A stretch of 64,000 nt of DNA from assembly GCA_943787175.1 (NCBI GenBank), contig CALSLK010000028.1:1-64000 (forward strand). The letters run 5' to 3'. Below are positions 9,038 to 18,480 of this stretch, piece by piece. Positions within the stretch are counted from its first letter, which is position 1; each line of letters begins with the position of its first letter. The notes under the pieces are model-generated. The model made no database searches. It was not told the origin of the DNA and saw only the letters and a list, made by a program, of their open reading frames with translations. The position numbers were made by a program, and so were the translations under genes. Source of the stretch: an uncultured Alphaproteobacteria bacterium. GTDB taxonomy: Bacteria; Pseudomonadota; Alphaproteobacteria; SP197.

Positions 9038-9994
9038 ATGGAACTCAAGAAGGCTTGGCCAGCGGACAAGCGTGACGTGGTTCAGCGTGGGGGAGGCTCA
9101 GGCTGGCTTTACGTTGGCCTCGTCATCGGAATGCTGATGATCGGAGGAGGTCTTTTCCTCAACTCTGATCAGGGTAGTGCCTTGATTGCCGGAGCTCCCG
9201 AGATTCTTGCAGACCAACTGCCCGAATTCAGTGAAACGCCGGAAACGTCTGAAGAGATCGATCAAAGGTTCCGCGATGCCTCTGGCTCGGATAACTGGCC
9301 CGAAGCTCTTGAACACGCTACGACCTATGTCGATCGTTGGCCGGACGATTATTACGGTTATGTCATTCGCGGTTATGCGTCCTGGAACCTCGACGATTGC
9401 GGATCTGCGATCGTCGATTTCAACACGGTAAACGACCTCGCACCCAACTATTCTTATGCCTATTGGGCGCAATCCTTTTGTCAGTTGTTCCTTGGCAATG
9501 CGGTCAGCGCCGAAGAGAGCTCGCGGATGGCGTTAGAGACGGCGGGTGACAGCACCGATCGTTACCATGCAGATCTGTTGGCTGGATGGTTCGCGTACCG
9601 CAGCCGGGACTATGCAACGGCTGCCGCCTATTTTGAAAAGGCCGGGCGCTTCGACAACGCAAATTCACAGGCTCTTGTCGGTCAGTGGTTGTCCCTTTCC
9701 ATGGATGGCAAGACCGCCACTCATGTTCTTGATCAGACTCAAAAACAGAGTTCGAATCGCGACTGGTTGCTGGATCTTGCGCTGGATCTGTTCAGCGGAG
9801 ATCTCCCGGCTCACACCTTCCTGGAAGAAGCTGATCATGACCCCGCCGCCTATTTCTACCTTGCCCAATACCACCTGGTGCAGGGGCAAGCGGCAGAGGT
9901 AAGAGAAGCATTGGAGCAGGCCGCACAGGGTGCCTCGGCAACCTTCATCGAAGTTCCCATGGCGCGTCAGATGTTGCGTGATCGCAATGAATGA
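9038..9994 (+). CDS. TPR-repeat protein with N-terminal transmembrane helix
   Basis: GWLYVGLVIGMLMIGGGLFL TM segment followed by TPR-like helices. Confidence 0.65.
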   Translation: MELKKAWPADKRDVVQRGGGSGWLYVGLVIGMLMIGGGLFLNSDQGSALIAGAPEILADQLPEFSETPETSEEIDQRFRDASGSDNWPEALEHATTYVDRWPDDYYGYVIRGYASWNLDDCGSAIVDFNTVNDLAPNYSYAYWAQSFCQLFLGNAVSAEESSRMALETAGDSTDRYHADLLAGWFAYRSRDYATAAAYFEKAGRFDNANSQALVGQWLSLSMDGKTATHVLDQTQKQSSNRDWLLDLALDLFSGDLPAHTFLEEADHDPAAYFYLAQYHLVQGQAAEVREALEQAAQGASATFIEVPMARQMLRDRNE

Positions 9995-11510
9995 CGTGCC
10001 CGCCACCGATGGTCGTGGAGATATCTTCCAGCAGATTTTCGAATATGCCGGTGTCGGCATCTATCAGACCTCGACGGATGGTCGCTTGCTACGTGCCAAC
10101 CAGAAGGTCGCTGACATGGCCGGATATGCGAGCCCGCAGGAGTTTATCGACGCTATCGATGACGTTGCAGCCCAGATCTATGTTGATCCCACCGCCCGGC
10201 AGCGCTTCCTCGCGTTGATCGAGCGTGACGGTCATGTCAGAAATTTTGTGGCGCGGATTCGCCGCCGTGACGGCACGGAAAGCTGGTGCAGTGAAGCTGC
10301 CATGCCGATCCGTGACGAGGATGGAAACACGCTCTACTTCGTGGGCACATCGGTTGATATCAATGAAATCGTCAGGCTTCAGGAAGCGCTGGATGAAGCC
10401 GGCGGCAGCTATCGCGACATCTTCGAGAATGCCAACATCGGCATCTATCGGTCATCGCCGGATGGCAGGCAGTTGTGCGCCAACCCGGCGTTGGCGCACC
10501 TCAATGGTTATTCGACCGAGCAGGAACAGCTTGATGCCGTGAACGACATTGCTGCGGAATGGTATGTTGATCCTTATCGCCGCGATGCGTTCAAGGAGGT
10601 CCTTGATCGTGACGGGCGTGTCGACAGTTTCGAATCTGAAATCTTCGCGCACAAAACTCGCAAGCGGCTCTGGATCTCCGAGAATGCCTGGGTCGTGCGC
10701 GACGACGCGGGCCAGATTCTCTATTACGAAGGCACCGTTCAGGACATCAGCGAACGCAGGCTTGCTGAACAGGATCTTGAAGTTGCACGCCTTGCAGTGG
10801 AAGCCTCGAGCCTCGCAAAATCAGAGTTTCTGGCCAACATGAGCCACGAATTGCGCACGCCGCTCAATGCCGTCATCGGTTTCTCCGACATCATGTTGCG
10901 CGAGATGTTCGGGCCCATCGGCACCGAGCGTTATCGCGGCTATCTGCGTGACATCAACGACAGCGCGCATCTTCTTTTGCGCCTCATCGAGGATATCCTT
11001 GATGTCGCCAAGGCTGAGTCAGGCAAAATGGAGATCGAAGAGGAAATCATCGACCTCTTCCACATCGCCACCGACAGTATTCGCCTAATCGCTCTGCGCG
11101 CAGAATCAAGTCAGGTGGTCGTGGTCAACGAACTTGAAGAAGGGCGTATCCGGTTACTGGGTGATGCGCGGCGCTTCCGTCAGATCGCACTCAACCTCAT
11201 CTCCAATGCCGTGAAATTCTCCAACAAAAATGGCCAGGTCATCATCGATGCACAAATTGATGATGAGGGCCGCGCCTGTTTCTCGGTCCGTGATAACGGA
11301 ATTGGCATCGTTGAGAAGGATATTCCGCTCGCATTTGAACCTTTCGTGCAACTCGCCGGACCCGGGCGAGCACAGGAAGGCACCGGCCTGGGGCTGTCTC
11401 TGACGCGCACCTTTGCGGAACTGCACGGCGGCACGCTTGAGCTCCAGAGCGAGCCGGGGGAGGGTACCACCGTAACGGTCCGGATTCCTGCCCATCGCGT
11501 TGTGCTCTAG
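9987..11510 (+). CDS. PAS-PAS sensor histidine kinase
   Basis: Two PAS domains; HisKA SLAKSEFLANMSHELRTPLNAVIGFSDIML; HATPase DNGIGIVEKDIPLAFEPF...GTGLGLSLTRTFAELHGG; start overlaps the preceding stop. Confidence 0.93.
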   Translation: MNDVPATDGRGDIFQQIFEYAGVGIYQTSTDGRLLRANQKVADMAGYASPQEFIDAIDDVAAQIYVDPTARQRFLALIERDGHVRNFVARIRRRDGTESWCSEAAMPIRDEDGNTLYFVGTSVDINEIVRLQEALDEAGGSYRDIFENANIGIYRSSPDGRQLCANPALAHLNGYSTEQEQLDAVNDIAAEWYVDPYRRDAFKEVLDRDGRVDSFESEIFAHKTRKRLWISENAWVVRDDAGQILYYEGTVQDISERRLAEQDLEVARLAVEASSLAKSEFLANMSHELRTPLNAVIGFSDIMLREMFGPIGTERYRGYLRDINDSAHLLLRLIEDILDVAKAESGKMEIEEEIIDLFHIATDSIRLIALRAESSQVVVVNELEEGRIRLLGDARRFRQIALNLISNAVKFSNKNGQVIIDAQIDDEGRACFSVRDNGIGIVEKDIPLAFEPFVQLAGPGRAQEGTGLGLSLTRTFAELHGGTLELQSEPGEGTTVTVRIPAHRVVL

Positions 11511-11518
11511 GCCTCGGC

Positions 11519-13015
11519 ATGCGTGTTCTGCTTGCTGAATTCGCCCATGAAAGCAACAGCTTTGCCACGCCGGTAACGGGTCGCAATCGGTTCGAGCAGA
11601 GCGAACTGATCTATGGCGATGCTGTCATCGAAGCCCATCGCGGCAAGGGAACGGTGTTGGGTGGCATGATCGACGGCCTGCAACAGCATGGTCATCAGCT
11701 CATCCCCGTATTTGCCGCTTCGGCTCCGCCTTCCGGACCGGTCGACGCAGCCTTTTTCGATACCCTTCTTGCCGACCTGGTGCGGGCCGCAGAACAGCAT
11801 AAACCGGATGGGGTCTTGCTGAGCCTGCATGGCGGCATGTCGGTCAGTGAGGACGGCAGGCCCGACGTCATCGATGATCCGGAAGGCGCGATCGCGGCTT
11901 CCCTGCGGCGCGTCCTCGGGCCTGGCGTGCCCCTGAGCGTCGTGATGGACCTTCATTCCGACACAACCGACAGGCTTCTCAAAGCCATCGATATCTCTCT
12001 GGCCTTCAACGAGGAGCCACATCGTGATGGTGCCGAGCGTGGGTACGAGATGGCTGGATTTATCGATGCTCTGGGCCGGGGGACGCTCAAAGCGGCTCAG
12101 GCACGCATCCGTGCGCCGATGTTGTTGCCTGCCATCAACATGGCAACCGATCAGGGGCCCATGGCCGACCTGCACCAGATGCGCCGTGAGCAGGAATGCC
12201 TGCCGGGCGTGCTCGATGTCTCCATTCATGCCGGCTTCTATGGCTCGGACCAGTCGCAGGCAGGTTTCAGCGTGGTTTGCACCACCAACGGCGATCGGGA
12301 ACTGGCGCATAGGGTTGCTGCTGATCTTGCCCGGGAAGCCTGGAACATGCGCGAGGCATTCCTGATGGAGCTCGTGCGACCCGCTGATGGCGTGGCGCGT
12401 GCTCTGTCAGAACAGCGCACGATTGCGCTGGTTGATGAAGCCGATGACCCCGCAGGGGGCGGCGCCTGTGATGGAGTGGAGCTTTTGCGTGCCATGATTG
12501 AGGGCGGCATCACATCGGGCGGCGTTTCCACGGTGTTTGACCCTGAAACCGTCAATCGCATGGCAGAGGTTGGCCTGGGTGCTGAACTGGATGTCACGCT
12601 TGGTGCAAGAACCGATCTGTTTCACGGGAAACCGCTGTCCTGCCGGGGGAGGGTGCGCCTCCTGACTGATCAGCCCGTGCCAAAGGATGGCTGGTCCAGC
12701 CGAATGTCACATGCTGGTCTCATTGGTGTCCTCGATATCGGCGGCATCCTGGTCATTGTGACGCAGCGGCGTCTGGTGTCAGAGAACATCGATCTGTTCG
12801 ACCACCTGGGCTTTGACGTCAGGGTCATGCAAGCCGTTGTTTTCAAAGGCCTAACTCTGCATGTGCGGCAGGCACTCAAGGGCAAGATATCCGTCTTTCT
12901 TCCCGTTGACGGGCTCGGTGTAACCCACCCGGATGTTACCAGGCTGGGTCCTTACCAACGCCTGATACGGCCGTGCTGGCCGTTTGATCCCCAAACGACC
13001 TTCCAAATTCCCTGA
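11519..13015 (+). CDS. M81-family metallopeptidase (MlrC/microcystinase C-like)
   Basis: MRVLLAEFAHESNSFATPVT...LLSLHGGMSVSEDGRPDVIDDPEGAI...VVMDLHSDTTDRLL. Confidence 0.88.
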   Translation: MRVLLAEFAHESNSFATPVTGRNRFEQSELIYGDAVIEAHRGKGTVLGGMIDGLQQHGHQLIPVFAASAPPSGPVDAAFFDTLLADLVRAAEQHKPDGVLLSLHGGMSVSEDGRPDVIDDPEGAIAASLRRVLGPGVPLSVVMDLHSDTTDRLLKAIDISLAFNEEPHRDGAERGYEMAGFIDALGRGTLKAAQARIRAPMLLPAINMATDQGPMADLHQMRREQECLPGVLDVSIHAGFYGSDQSQAGFSVVCTTNGDRELAHRVAADLAREAWNMREAFLMELVRPADGVARALSEQRTIALVDEADDPAGGGACDGVELLRAMIEGGITSGGVSTVFDPETVNRMAEVGLGAELDVTLGARTDLFHGKPLSCRGRVRLLTDQPVPKDGWSSRMSHAGLIGVLDIGGILVIVTQRRLVSENIDLFDHLGFDVRVMQAVVFKGLTLHVRQALKGKISVFLPVDGLGVTHPDVTRLGPYQRLIRPCWPFDPQTTFQIP

Positions 13016-13113
13016 AACCGTTGGTCATCATGGCATAGGGGCTTGCACCCAGGCGCTTCCCCGATCAACCTGCGCTCTTCGCCGCCAAGCGTTGTAGCCA
13101 TGCCTGCCTCAGT

Positions 13114-15978
13114 GTGAACGCGGCACTGTTTGATCTGGAGTCCTTTGTGTCGGACGACCAACGCCGCCTGGAACGCCGCATTGCCGAAATGCCACCTGTC
13201 GCCGACGAGATCGTCACGACGACCTGCTATATGTGCGCCTGCCGCTGTGGCATCCGCGTACACAAGAAGGAAGGCAAGCCGGTTTACATCGATGGCAACC
13301 GCGACCACCCCGTGAACAAGGGTGTGTTGTGCGGAAAGGGCGCAGCCGGCTTGATGAGCCATCGCTCACCTGCGCGCCTGACGACCCCGCTCAAACGCGT
13401 CGGTGCACGTGGTGAAAACGCCTTTGAACCGATCTCCTGGGAAGAAGCGCTCGATCTTGCGGTTTCCTGGCTCAAGCCCATCCGTGATGACGATCCGCGC
13501 AAGCTGGCGCTCTTCACCGGCAGGGATCAGAGTCAGGCCTTCACCGGTTGGTGGGCATCACAGTTCGGCACGCCCAATTACGCTGCCCATGGCGGCTTCT
13601 GTTCCGTCAACATGGCAGCCGCCGGGCTTTACACCACCGGCGGTTCGTTCTGGGAGTTCGGTGAGCCCGATTGGGAACGTACCGAATATCTGGTGCTGTT
13701 TGGTGTGGCTGAAGATCACGCCAGCAACCCGCTCAAGATCGGTCTGGGCAAGCTCAAGGAACGCGGGGTCAAGATCCTCTCGATCAATCCTGTCCGTACG
13801 GGTTATTCGGCGATTGCCGATGAATGGGTCGGCATCACGCCGGGCACCGATGGCCAGCTCGTCATGGCAATTTGCCACGAGTTGCTGCGCACGGGGCGCG
13901 TCGATCTCGATTATCTCATTCGCTACACGAACGCGCCCTGGCTGATTATCCAGGATCCCGGTGCTGTTGATGACGGCCTGGCCGCGCGCGACGACAACGG
14001 AACGCCTCTGGTCTGGGATCGCAAGCGCGATAGGGCCGTGCCGTCTGATGACCCGGACGCCGCCCCCGCCATGAAAGGCGAAGTGACGTTGCCTGACGGC
14101 AGGAAGGCGGTACCGGCCTTCGAACTCATCGCACGGCGTTGCCTGGATGATGCCTATACGCCTGAAAAGGCGGCCGAAGGCACAGGCATGGATGCTGCTG
14201 ACATCCGGCGTATTGCCGACGAACTGGCAGAAGCCGCCTTCGAGCGTGAAGTCGTGATCGAGCAGCCCTGGACCGATAGCTGGGGCCGCAAACACGATCG
14301 CATGGTCGGGCGCCCCGTCAGCATGCATGCCATGCGCGGCATCTCGGCACATTCCAACGGCTTCCACACCTGTCGCTCGATCCACATTCTCCAGTTGCTG
14401 TTGGGCAGTGTGGATACCCCCGGCGGTCATCGCTACAAGCCACCATTCCCCCGCCATATCCCGTGCCCTGCCAAGCCGACCGGCAAGCCTGACCAGATCG
14501 TCTCCTGCCAGGCCATGCCCGGCATGCCGCTGGGTTTCCCCGGCGGACCCGAAGATCTGTTGCTGGAAGACGACGGTACGGCGGTGCGTATCGACAAGGC
14601 CTATTCCTGGGATGCGCCGCTTGCCATTCACGGCATGATGCACAGTGTCATTTCCAATGCCTGGAAGGGTGATCCCTATAAGATCGACACGCTCTTCATG
14701 TTCATGGCCAACATGGCCTGGAACTCGGCCATGAACACGCCGGGCACCCTCGACATGCTGACCGATGTCGATCCCGAAACCGGCGATTACAAGATTCCCC
14801 ACATCATCTATTCCGACGCCTATCAGTCCGAGATGGTGGCCTATGCCGATCTGGTCTTTCCCGATACGACCTATCTGGAGCGCTGGGACTGCATCTCGCT
14901 GTTGGATCGTCCCATCAGTGACCCCGACGCCATGGCGGACGCCATCCGCCAGCCCGTGGTGGAGCCCGACCGCAATGTGCGCCCGTTTCAGGATGTCTTG
15001 TTGGAACTGGGCCATCGTCTGGAGCTTCAGGGACTCACGGCAGAAGACGGCTCGGCGAAATATCCCGGCGGTTATTCCGATTACCTCGTCAACCACCTGC
15101 GCAAGCCCAATGTCGGCTCGCTGGCGGGCTTCCGCGGCGAAGACGGAGACCAGGCCGGCAAGGGCGCAGTCAATCCCGACCAGCTCGATGCCTATATCGC
15201 CAATGGTTGCCATTGGCGTCATGAGCTGGGTGAGGGGCACCGGTTCTTCAAGTTCGCGAACGCCGGTTATCTCGAGGAAGCCAAGAGCCTGGGCCTGATC
15301 GACAACGCCAGTCCCATCGTCATGCAGATCTACAGTGAGGAACTCCAGAAGTTCCGTCTGGCCGCCCAGGGCCATGGCAAGCAGCAACCGCCCGACAGCG
15401 AACGCAAGCGCATCGAGACCTATTTCGATCCCCTGCCGCTCTGGTATCCGCCGTTCGAGCAGGAAAGCGAAACCTATCCGCTCCACGCCATCACCCAGCG
15501 CCCCATGGCGATGTATCATAGTTGGGGTTCGCAGAACTCCTGGCTGCGTCAGATTCACGGCTGGAACCGTCTCCATATCGGTCGTGCCGTGGCAGAACGT
15601 GAAGGGCTTGCCGAGGACGAATGGGCCTGGGTCGAAAGCCGTCACGGCAAGATCAAGGCGCGCATCGCGATCACCGACGGCGTGAACCCCAATACGATCT
15701 GGACCTGGAACGCCATCGGTAAACGCTCGGGCGCCTGGGCGCTGGCTGCTGATGCCGCAGAAGCCATGGACGGGTTTCTGTTGAACCATCTGATCGATGA
15801 TCTGCTGCCGCCACGCGAAGACGGCTACCGCTATTCGAACTCTGATCCGGTGACAGGGCAGGCGGCCTGGTATGATCTCACGGTCAAGGTGACCCGTGCT
15901 GATCAGGGGCCCTCGGTCAGTGAGCCGCACTTTGTGACGCTCAAGGACGGTGCATCTGTTGTGGGAGAAAAATCATGA
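13114..15978 (+). CDS. soeA: Cytoplasmic sulfite dehydrogenase molybdopterin subunit SoeA-like
   Basis: 954 aa; TTTCYMCACRCGIRVHKKEG Fe-S motif, no TAT signal; FTGRDQSQAFTGWWASQFGTPNYAAHGGFCSVNMAAAGLYTTGGSFWEFGEPDWE typical of SoeA; GTG start. Confidence 0.82.
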   Translation: MNAALFDLESFVSDDQRRLERRIAEMPPVADEIVTTTCYMCACRCGIRVHKKEGKPVYIDGNRDHPVNKGVLCGKGAAGLMSHRSPARLTTPLKRVGARGENAFEPISWEEALDLAVSWLKPIRDDDPRKLALFTGRDQSQAFTGWWASQFGTPNYAAHGGFCSVNMAAAGLYTTGGSFWEFGEPDWERTEYLVLFGVAEDHASNPLKIGLGKLKERGVKILSINPVRTGYSAIADEWVGITPGTDGQLVMAICHELLRTGRVDLDYLIRYTNAPWLIIQDPGAVDDGLAARDDNGTPLVWDRKRDRAVPSDDPDAAPAMKGEVTLPDGRKAVPAFELIARRCLDDAYTPEKAAEGTGMDAADIRRIADELAEAAFEREVVIEQPWTDSWGRKHDRMVGRPVSMHAMRGISAHSNGFHTCRSIHILQLLLGSVDTPGGHRYKPPFPRHIPCPAKPTGKPDQIVSCQAMPGMPLGFPGGPEDLLLEDDGTAVRIDKAYSWDAPLAIHGMMHSVISNAWKGDPYKIDTLFMFMANMAWNSAMNTPGTLDMLTDVDPETGDYKIPHIIYSDAYQSEMVAYADLVFPDTTYLERWDCISLLDRPISDPDAMADAIRQPVVEPDRNVRPFQDVLLELGHRLELQGLTAEDGSAKYPGGYSDYLVNHLRKPNVGSLAGFRGEDGDQAGKGAVNPDQLDAYIANGCHWRHELGEGHRFFKFANAGYLEEAKSLGLIDNASPIVMQIYSEELQKFRLAAQGHGKQQPPDSERKRIETYFDPLPLWYPPFEQESETYPLHAITQRPMAMYHSWGSQNSWLRQIHGWNRLHIGRAVAEREGLAEDEWAWVESRHGKIKARIAITDGVNPNTIWTWNAIGKRSGAWALAADAAEAMDGFLLNHLIDDLLPPREDGYRYSNSDPVTGQAAWYDLTVKVTRADQGPSVSEPHFVTLKDGASVVGEKS

Positions 15979-16712
15979 CAATGTTGCCCGCAAGCACTGA
16001 GAAGAAACTAGGCCTCGTCATTGATCTTGATATCTGCGTGGGCTGTCATGCCTGTGCCGTGGCCTGCAAGTCCTGGAACTCGACCGGGACGGCCGCACCG
16101 CTCAGCGACATCACGCCTTATGGCGCCGAAGCAACCGGTACCTGGCTCAACCGTATCCATTCGTTCGAGGTTGATGACGGAGAGGGCGGCTTTACGCTCC
16201 ATTTTCCGCGTTCATGCCTTCATTGCGACGATGCGCCCTGCGTTCCCGTCTGCCCGACCGGCGCTTCCTACAAGCGTGAGAAGGACGGCATTGTCCTGGT
16301 TGATGAAGACCTGTGCATCGGTTGTGGCCTGTGCGCGTGGTCGTGTCCCTATGGTGCGCGCGAGCTCGACGACGGCACCGGAACCATGAAGAAATGCACG
16401 CTGTGTGTTGACCGCATCGAGAACGACGATCTTGAAGAAATCGATCGCGTGCCTGCCTGTGTGAAGACGTGCCCGACCTCTGCCCGCCATTTTGGCGACC
16501 TTGGTGATCCTAACTCTGAAGTCTCACTGCTGGTTGCCGCGCGCGACGGTGTTGCGTTGATGCCTGAAAGCGGTGCCAAACCGGTCAATCGTTACCTGCC
16601 CCCGCGCAGCCGGCATCCCGAGCGGCCCTCTGCTCCTGCCCGCGCGCGGACCGAAGACACCAGTGGTGCCACCGGATTTCTGGCCTGGCTCGACCAGGCA
16701 TTATCGGACTGA
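15975..16712 (+). CDS. soeB: 4Fe-4S ferredoxin subunit SoeB-like
   Basis: DLDICVGCHACAVACKSWN, CPTGASYKREKDGIVLVDEDLCIGCGLCAWSCPYGARE, multiple Cys clusters; overlaps soeA stop. Confidence 0.85.
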   Translation: MTMLPASTEKKLGLVIDLDICVGCHACAVACKSWNSTGTAAPLSDITPYGAEATGTWLNRIHSFEVDDGEGGFTLHFPRSCLHCDDAPCVPVCPTGASYKREKDGIVLVDEDLCIGCGLCAWSCPYGARELDDGTGTMKKCTLCVDRIENDDLEEIDRVPACVKTCPTSARHFGDLGDPNSEVSLLVAARDGVALMPESGAKPVNRYLPPRSRHPERPSAPARARTEDTSGATGFLAWLDQALSD

Positions 16713-16716
16713 AGCG

Positions 16717-17676
16717 ATGCATCCAGCAGTTTCCATTGTTCTGTTCACCAGCCTTTCAGGCGCGGGTTATGGCGCCCTGATCTGGCTTGGCCTTCTTCAT
16801 GGTTTCGGTCTCCTGCGCCTGCCGCCCGTTCTGGTCGGCGTCTTTGCGGTCATCGCGATGGTTCTGGTCGCCATGGGACTGGTCAGTTCGACCTTCCATC
16901 TGCGCCACCCCGAACGGGCCTGGCGTGCGCTGTCCCAATGGCGGTCGTCTTGGCTTTCGCGTGAAGGTGTCATGGCGCTGATCACCTACATCCCTGCGGT
17001 TCTGTTCGCGGGCGCTCTTATCTCCTTCGACGAGCCACCGGTCTATGTTCAGATTCTGGGCTATGTGACAGCAGCTTGTGCTGTCGTGACCATCATCTGC
17101 ACCGCCATGATCTACCGTTCGCTCTGGACCATTCCGCAGTGGCACAATGCCTGGACGGCACCGTGTTTCCTGGCCATCGGTCTTGCCGGCGGCGCGCTGA
17201 TCGTCTGTGCCTTTGTCGCAGTCAGCACAGGCGGCAGCGACGTTGCGCCTGCGGCTGGGATTGTGGCGCTGGTGGCTCTGGTTGGTGCCGCACTGCTGAA
17301 AATGGGTGCGTGGCGCGCTTCTGCCAGCGCAACGCCACAAAGCACCATCGCAAGTGCGATCGGCATGCCGCAGAGAGCAAAGTCCGCGCGACTTCTGGAA
17401 TCGCCCAACAGCGCTCAGAACTATCTCCAGAAGGAAATGGCGTTCAAGATTGCCCGCAAACATGCCCTGAAGCTGCGCCGTTTGGTGCTTTTGTTGGGGT
17501 TTGTGGCGCCGGTTCTTCTCCTGACCATCGGCATTCTTCTGGGTTCTTGGTTCGGCACCTTCCTGATCCTCCTTAGCGCTGGTTCAGGTCTTGCCGGCAC
17601 ACTGGTCGAGAGGTGGTTGTTTTTTGCCGAGGCGACCCACAAGGTTTCGCTCTACTACGGCACCGAAGCCGTCTGA
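16717..17676 (+). CDS. soeC: DmsC/NrfD-like membrane anchor SoeC-like
   Basis: Multiple TM helices; SSTFHLRHPERAWRALSQWRSSWLSREGV motif of DmsC family. Confidence 0.82.
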   Translation: MHPAVSIVLFTSLSGAGYGALIWLGLLHGFGLLRLPPVLVGVFAVIAMVLVAMGLVSSTFHLRHPERAWRALSQWRSSWLSREGVMALITYIPAVLFAGALISFDEPPVYVQILGYVTAACAVVTIICTAMIYRSLWTIPQWHNAWTAPCFLAIGLAGGALIVCAFVAVSTGGSDVAPAAGIVALVALVGAALLKMGAWRASASATPQSTIASAIGMPQRAKSARLLESPNSAQNYLQKEMAFKIARKHALKLRRLVLLLGFVAPVLLLTIGILLGSWFGTFLILLSAGSGLAGTLVERWLFFAEATHKVSLYYGTEAV

Positions 17677-17718
17677 CCCTCGTTGCACTGGCCTGTGCGG
17701 CGACACAGGAGAATTTCC

Positions 17719-18456
17719 ATGTATCTGGTGACTGGCGGCACGCACGGTATTGGCCGTGCCTGCGTTGAAAAGCTTGCAGGTGAGGGGCTGCCTGTCCTCT
17801 TTACCGGCCGCGACCATGATGCGGGCACGGAACTTTCCACAGCACTACCCGGAACGATCTTCGTGGCCGGTGATGTTTCCCGTGAAACCGATTGCCGCAC
17901 GATCGTCGACAAGGCACTGGAGCTGGGCAATGGTGCCATCATGGGGCTGGTCAACAACGCTGGAACATCACGGCGGGTGACCTTTGCCCGGTCTGGCATT
18001 GAAGACTGGGATGCCGTTCTCGACGTCAACGCACGCAGCGCCTTTCTGTTCATGCGTTTTGCGCTGGATGGTCTGATTGCAGCGAAGGGTTCGGTGGTCA
18101 ACATCGCGTCGGTCGCCGGCCTGCGGGGCGAAGAGGGGCTTGCGATCTATTGTGCATCCAAGGCCGCCGTCATTGGCATGACGCAGGCCCTGGCCTTGGA
18201 ATACGGGGAAACTGTGCGTTTCAACGTCGTTTGTCCCGGCCAGGTCGACACCCGCATGATGGAACGCATCTCCAGCGATCCGGCTCTGCGCCGTCCGCTT
18301 GAGCTGCGCATCCCGGCAGCCCGATTCGGCCAGCCAGGCGAGATTGCCGACGTCGTCTCGTGGTTGCTTTCCGATGCCGCCTCATACGTTAATGGTGCCG
18401 TCATCCCGGTCGATGGCGGGGAAACGTCGGGGCTCAGAACACCCCGGCAGGTTTAG
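17719..18456 (+). CDS. SDR-family oxidoreductase
   Basis: VTGGTHGIGRACVEKL, NNAG, YCASKAAVIGMTQ. Confidence 0.9.
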   Translation: MYLVTGGTHGIGRACVEKLAGEGLPVLFTGRDHDAGTELSTALPGTIFVAGDVSRETDCRTIVDKALELGNGAIMGLVNNAGTSRRVTFARSGIEDWDAVLDVNARSAFLFMRFALDGLIAAKGSVVNIASVAGLRGEEGLAIYCASKAAVIGMTQALALEYGETVRFNVVCPGQVDTRMMERISSDPALRRPLELRIPAARFGQPGEIADVVSWLLSDAASYVNGAVIPVDGGETSGLRTPRQV

Positions 18457-18480
18457 TGGATTTGGAGGCAGTGTTTGACC

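Noticed and set aside
13558-15930. 790-aa minus-strand ORF
   Set aside because: Fully antisense to soeA; no recognisable motifs; shadow ORF
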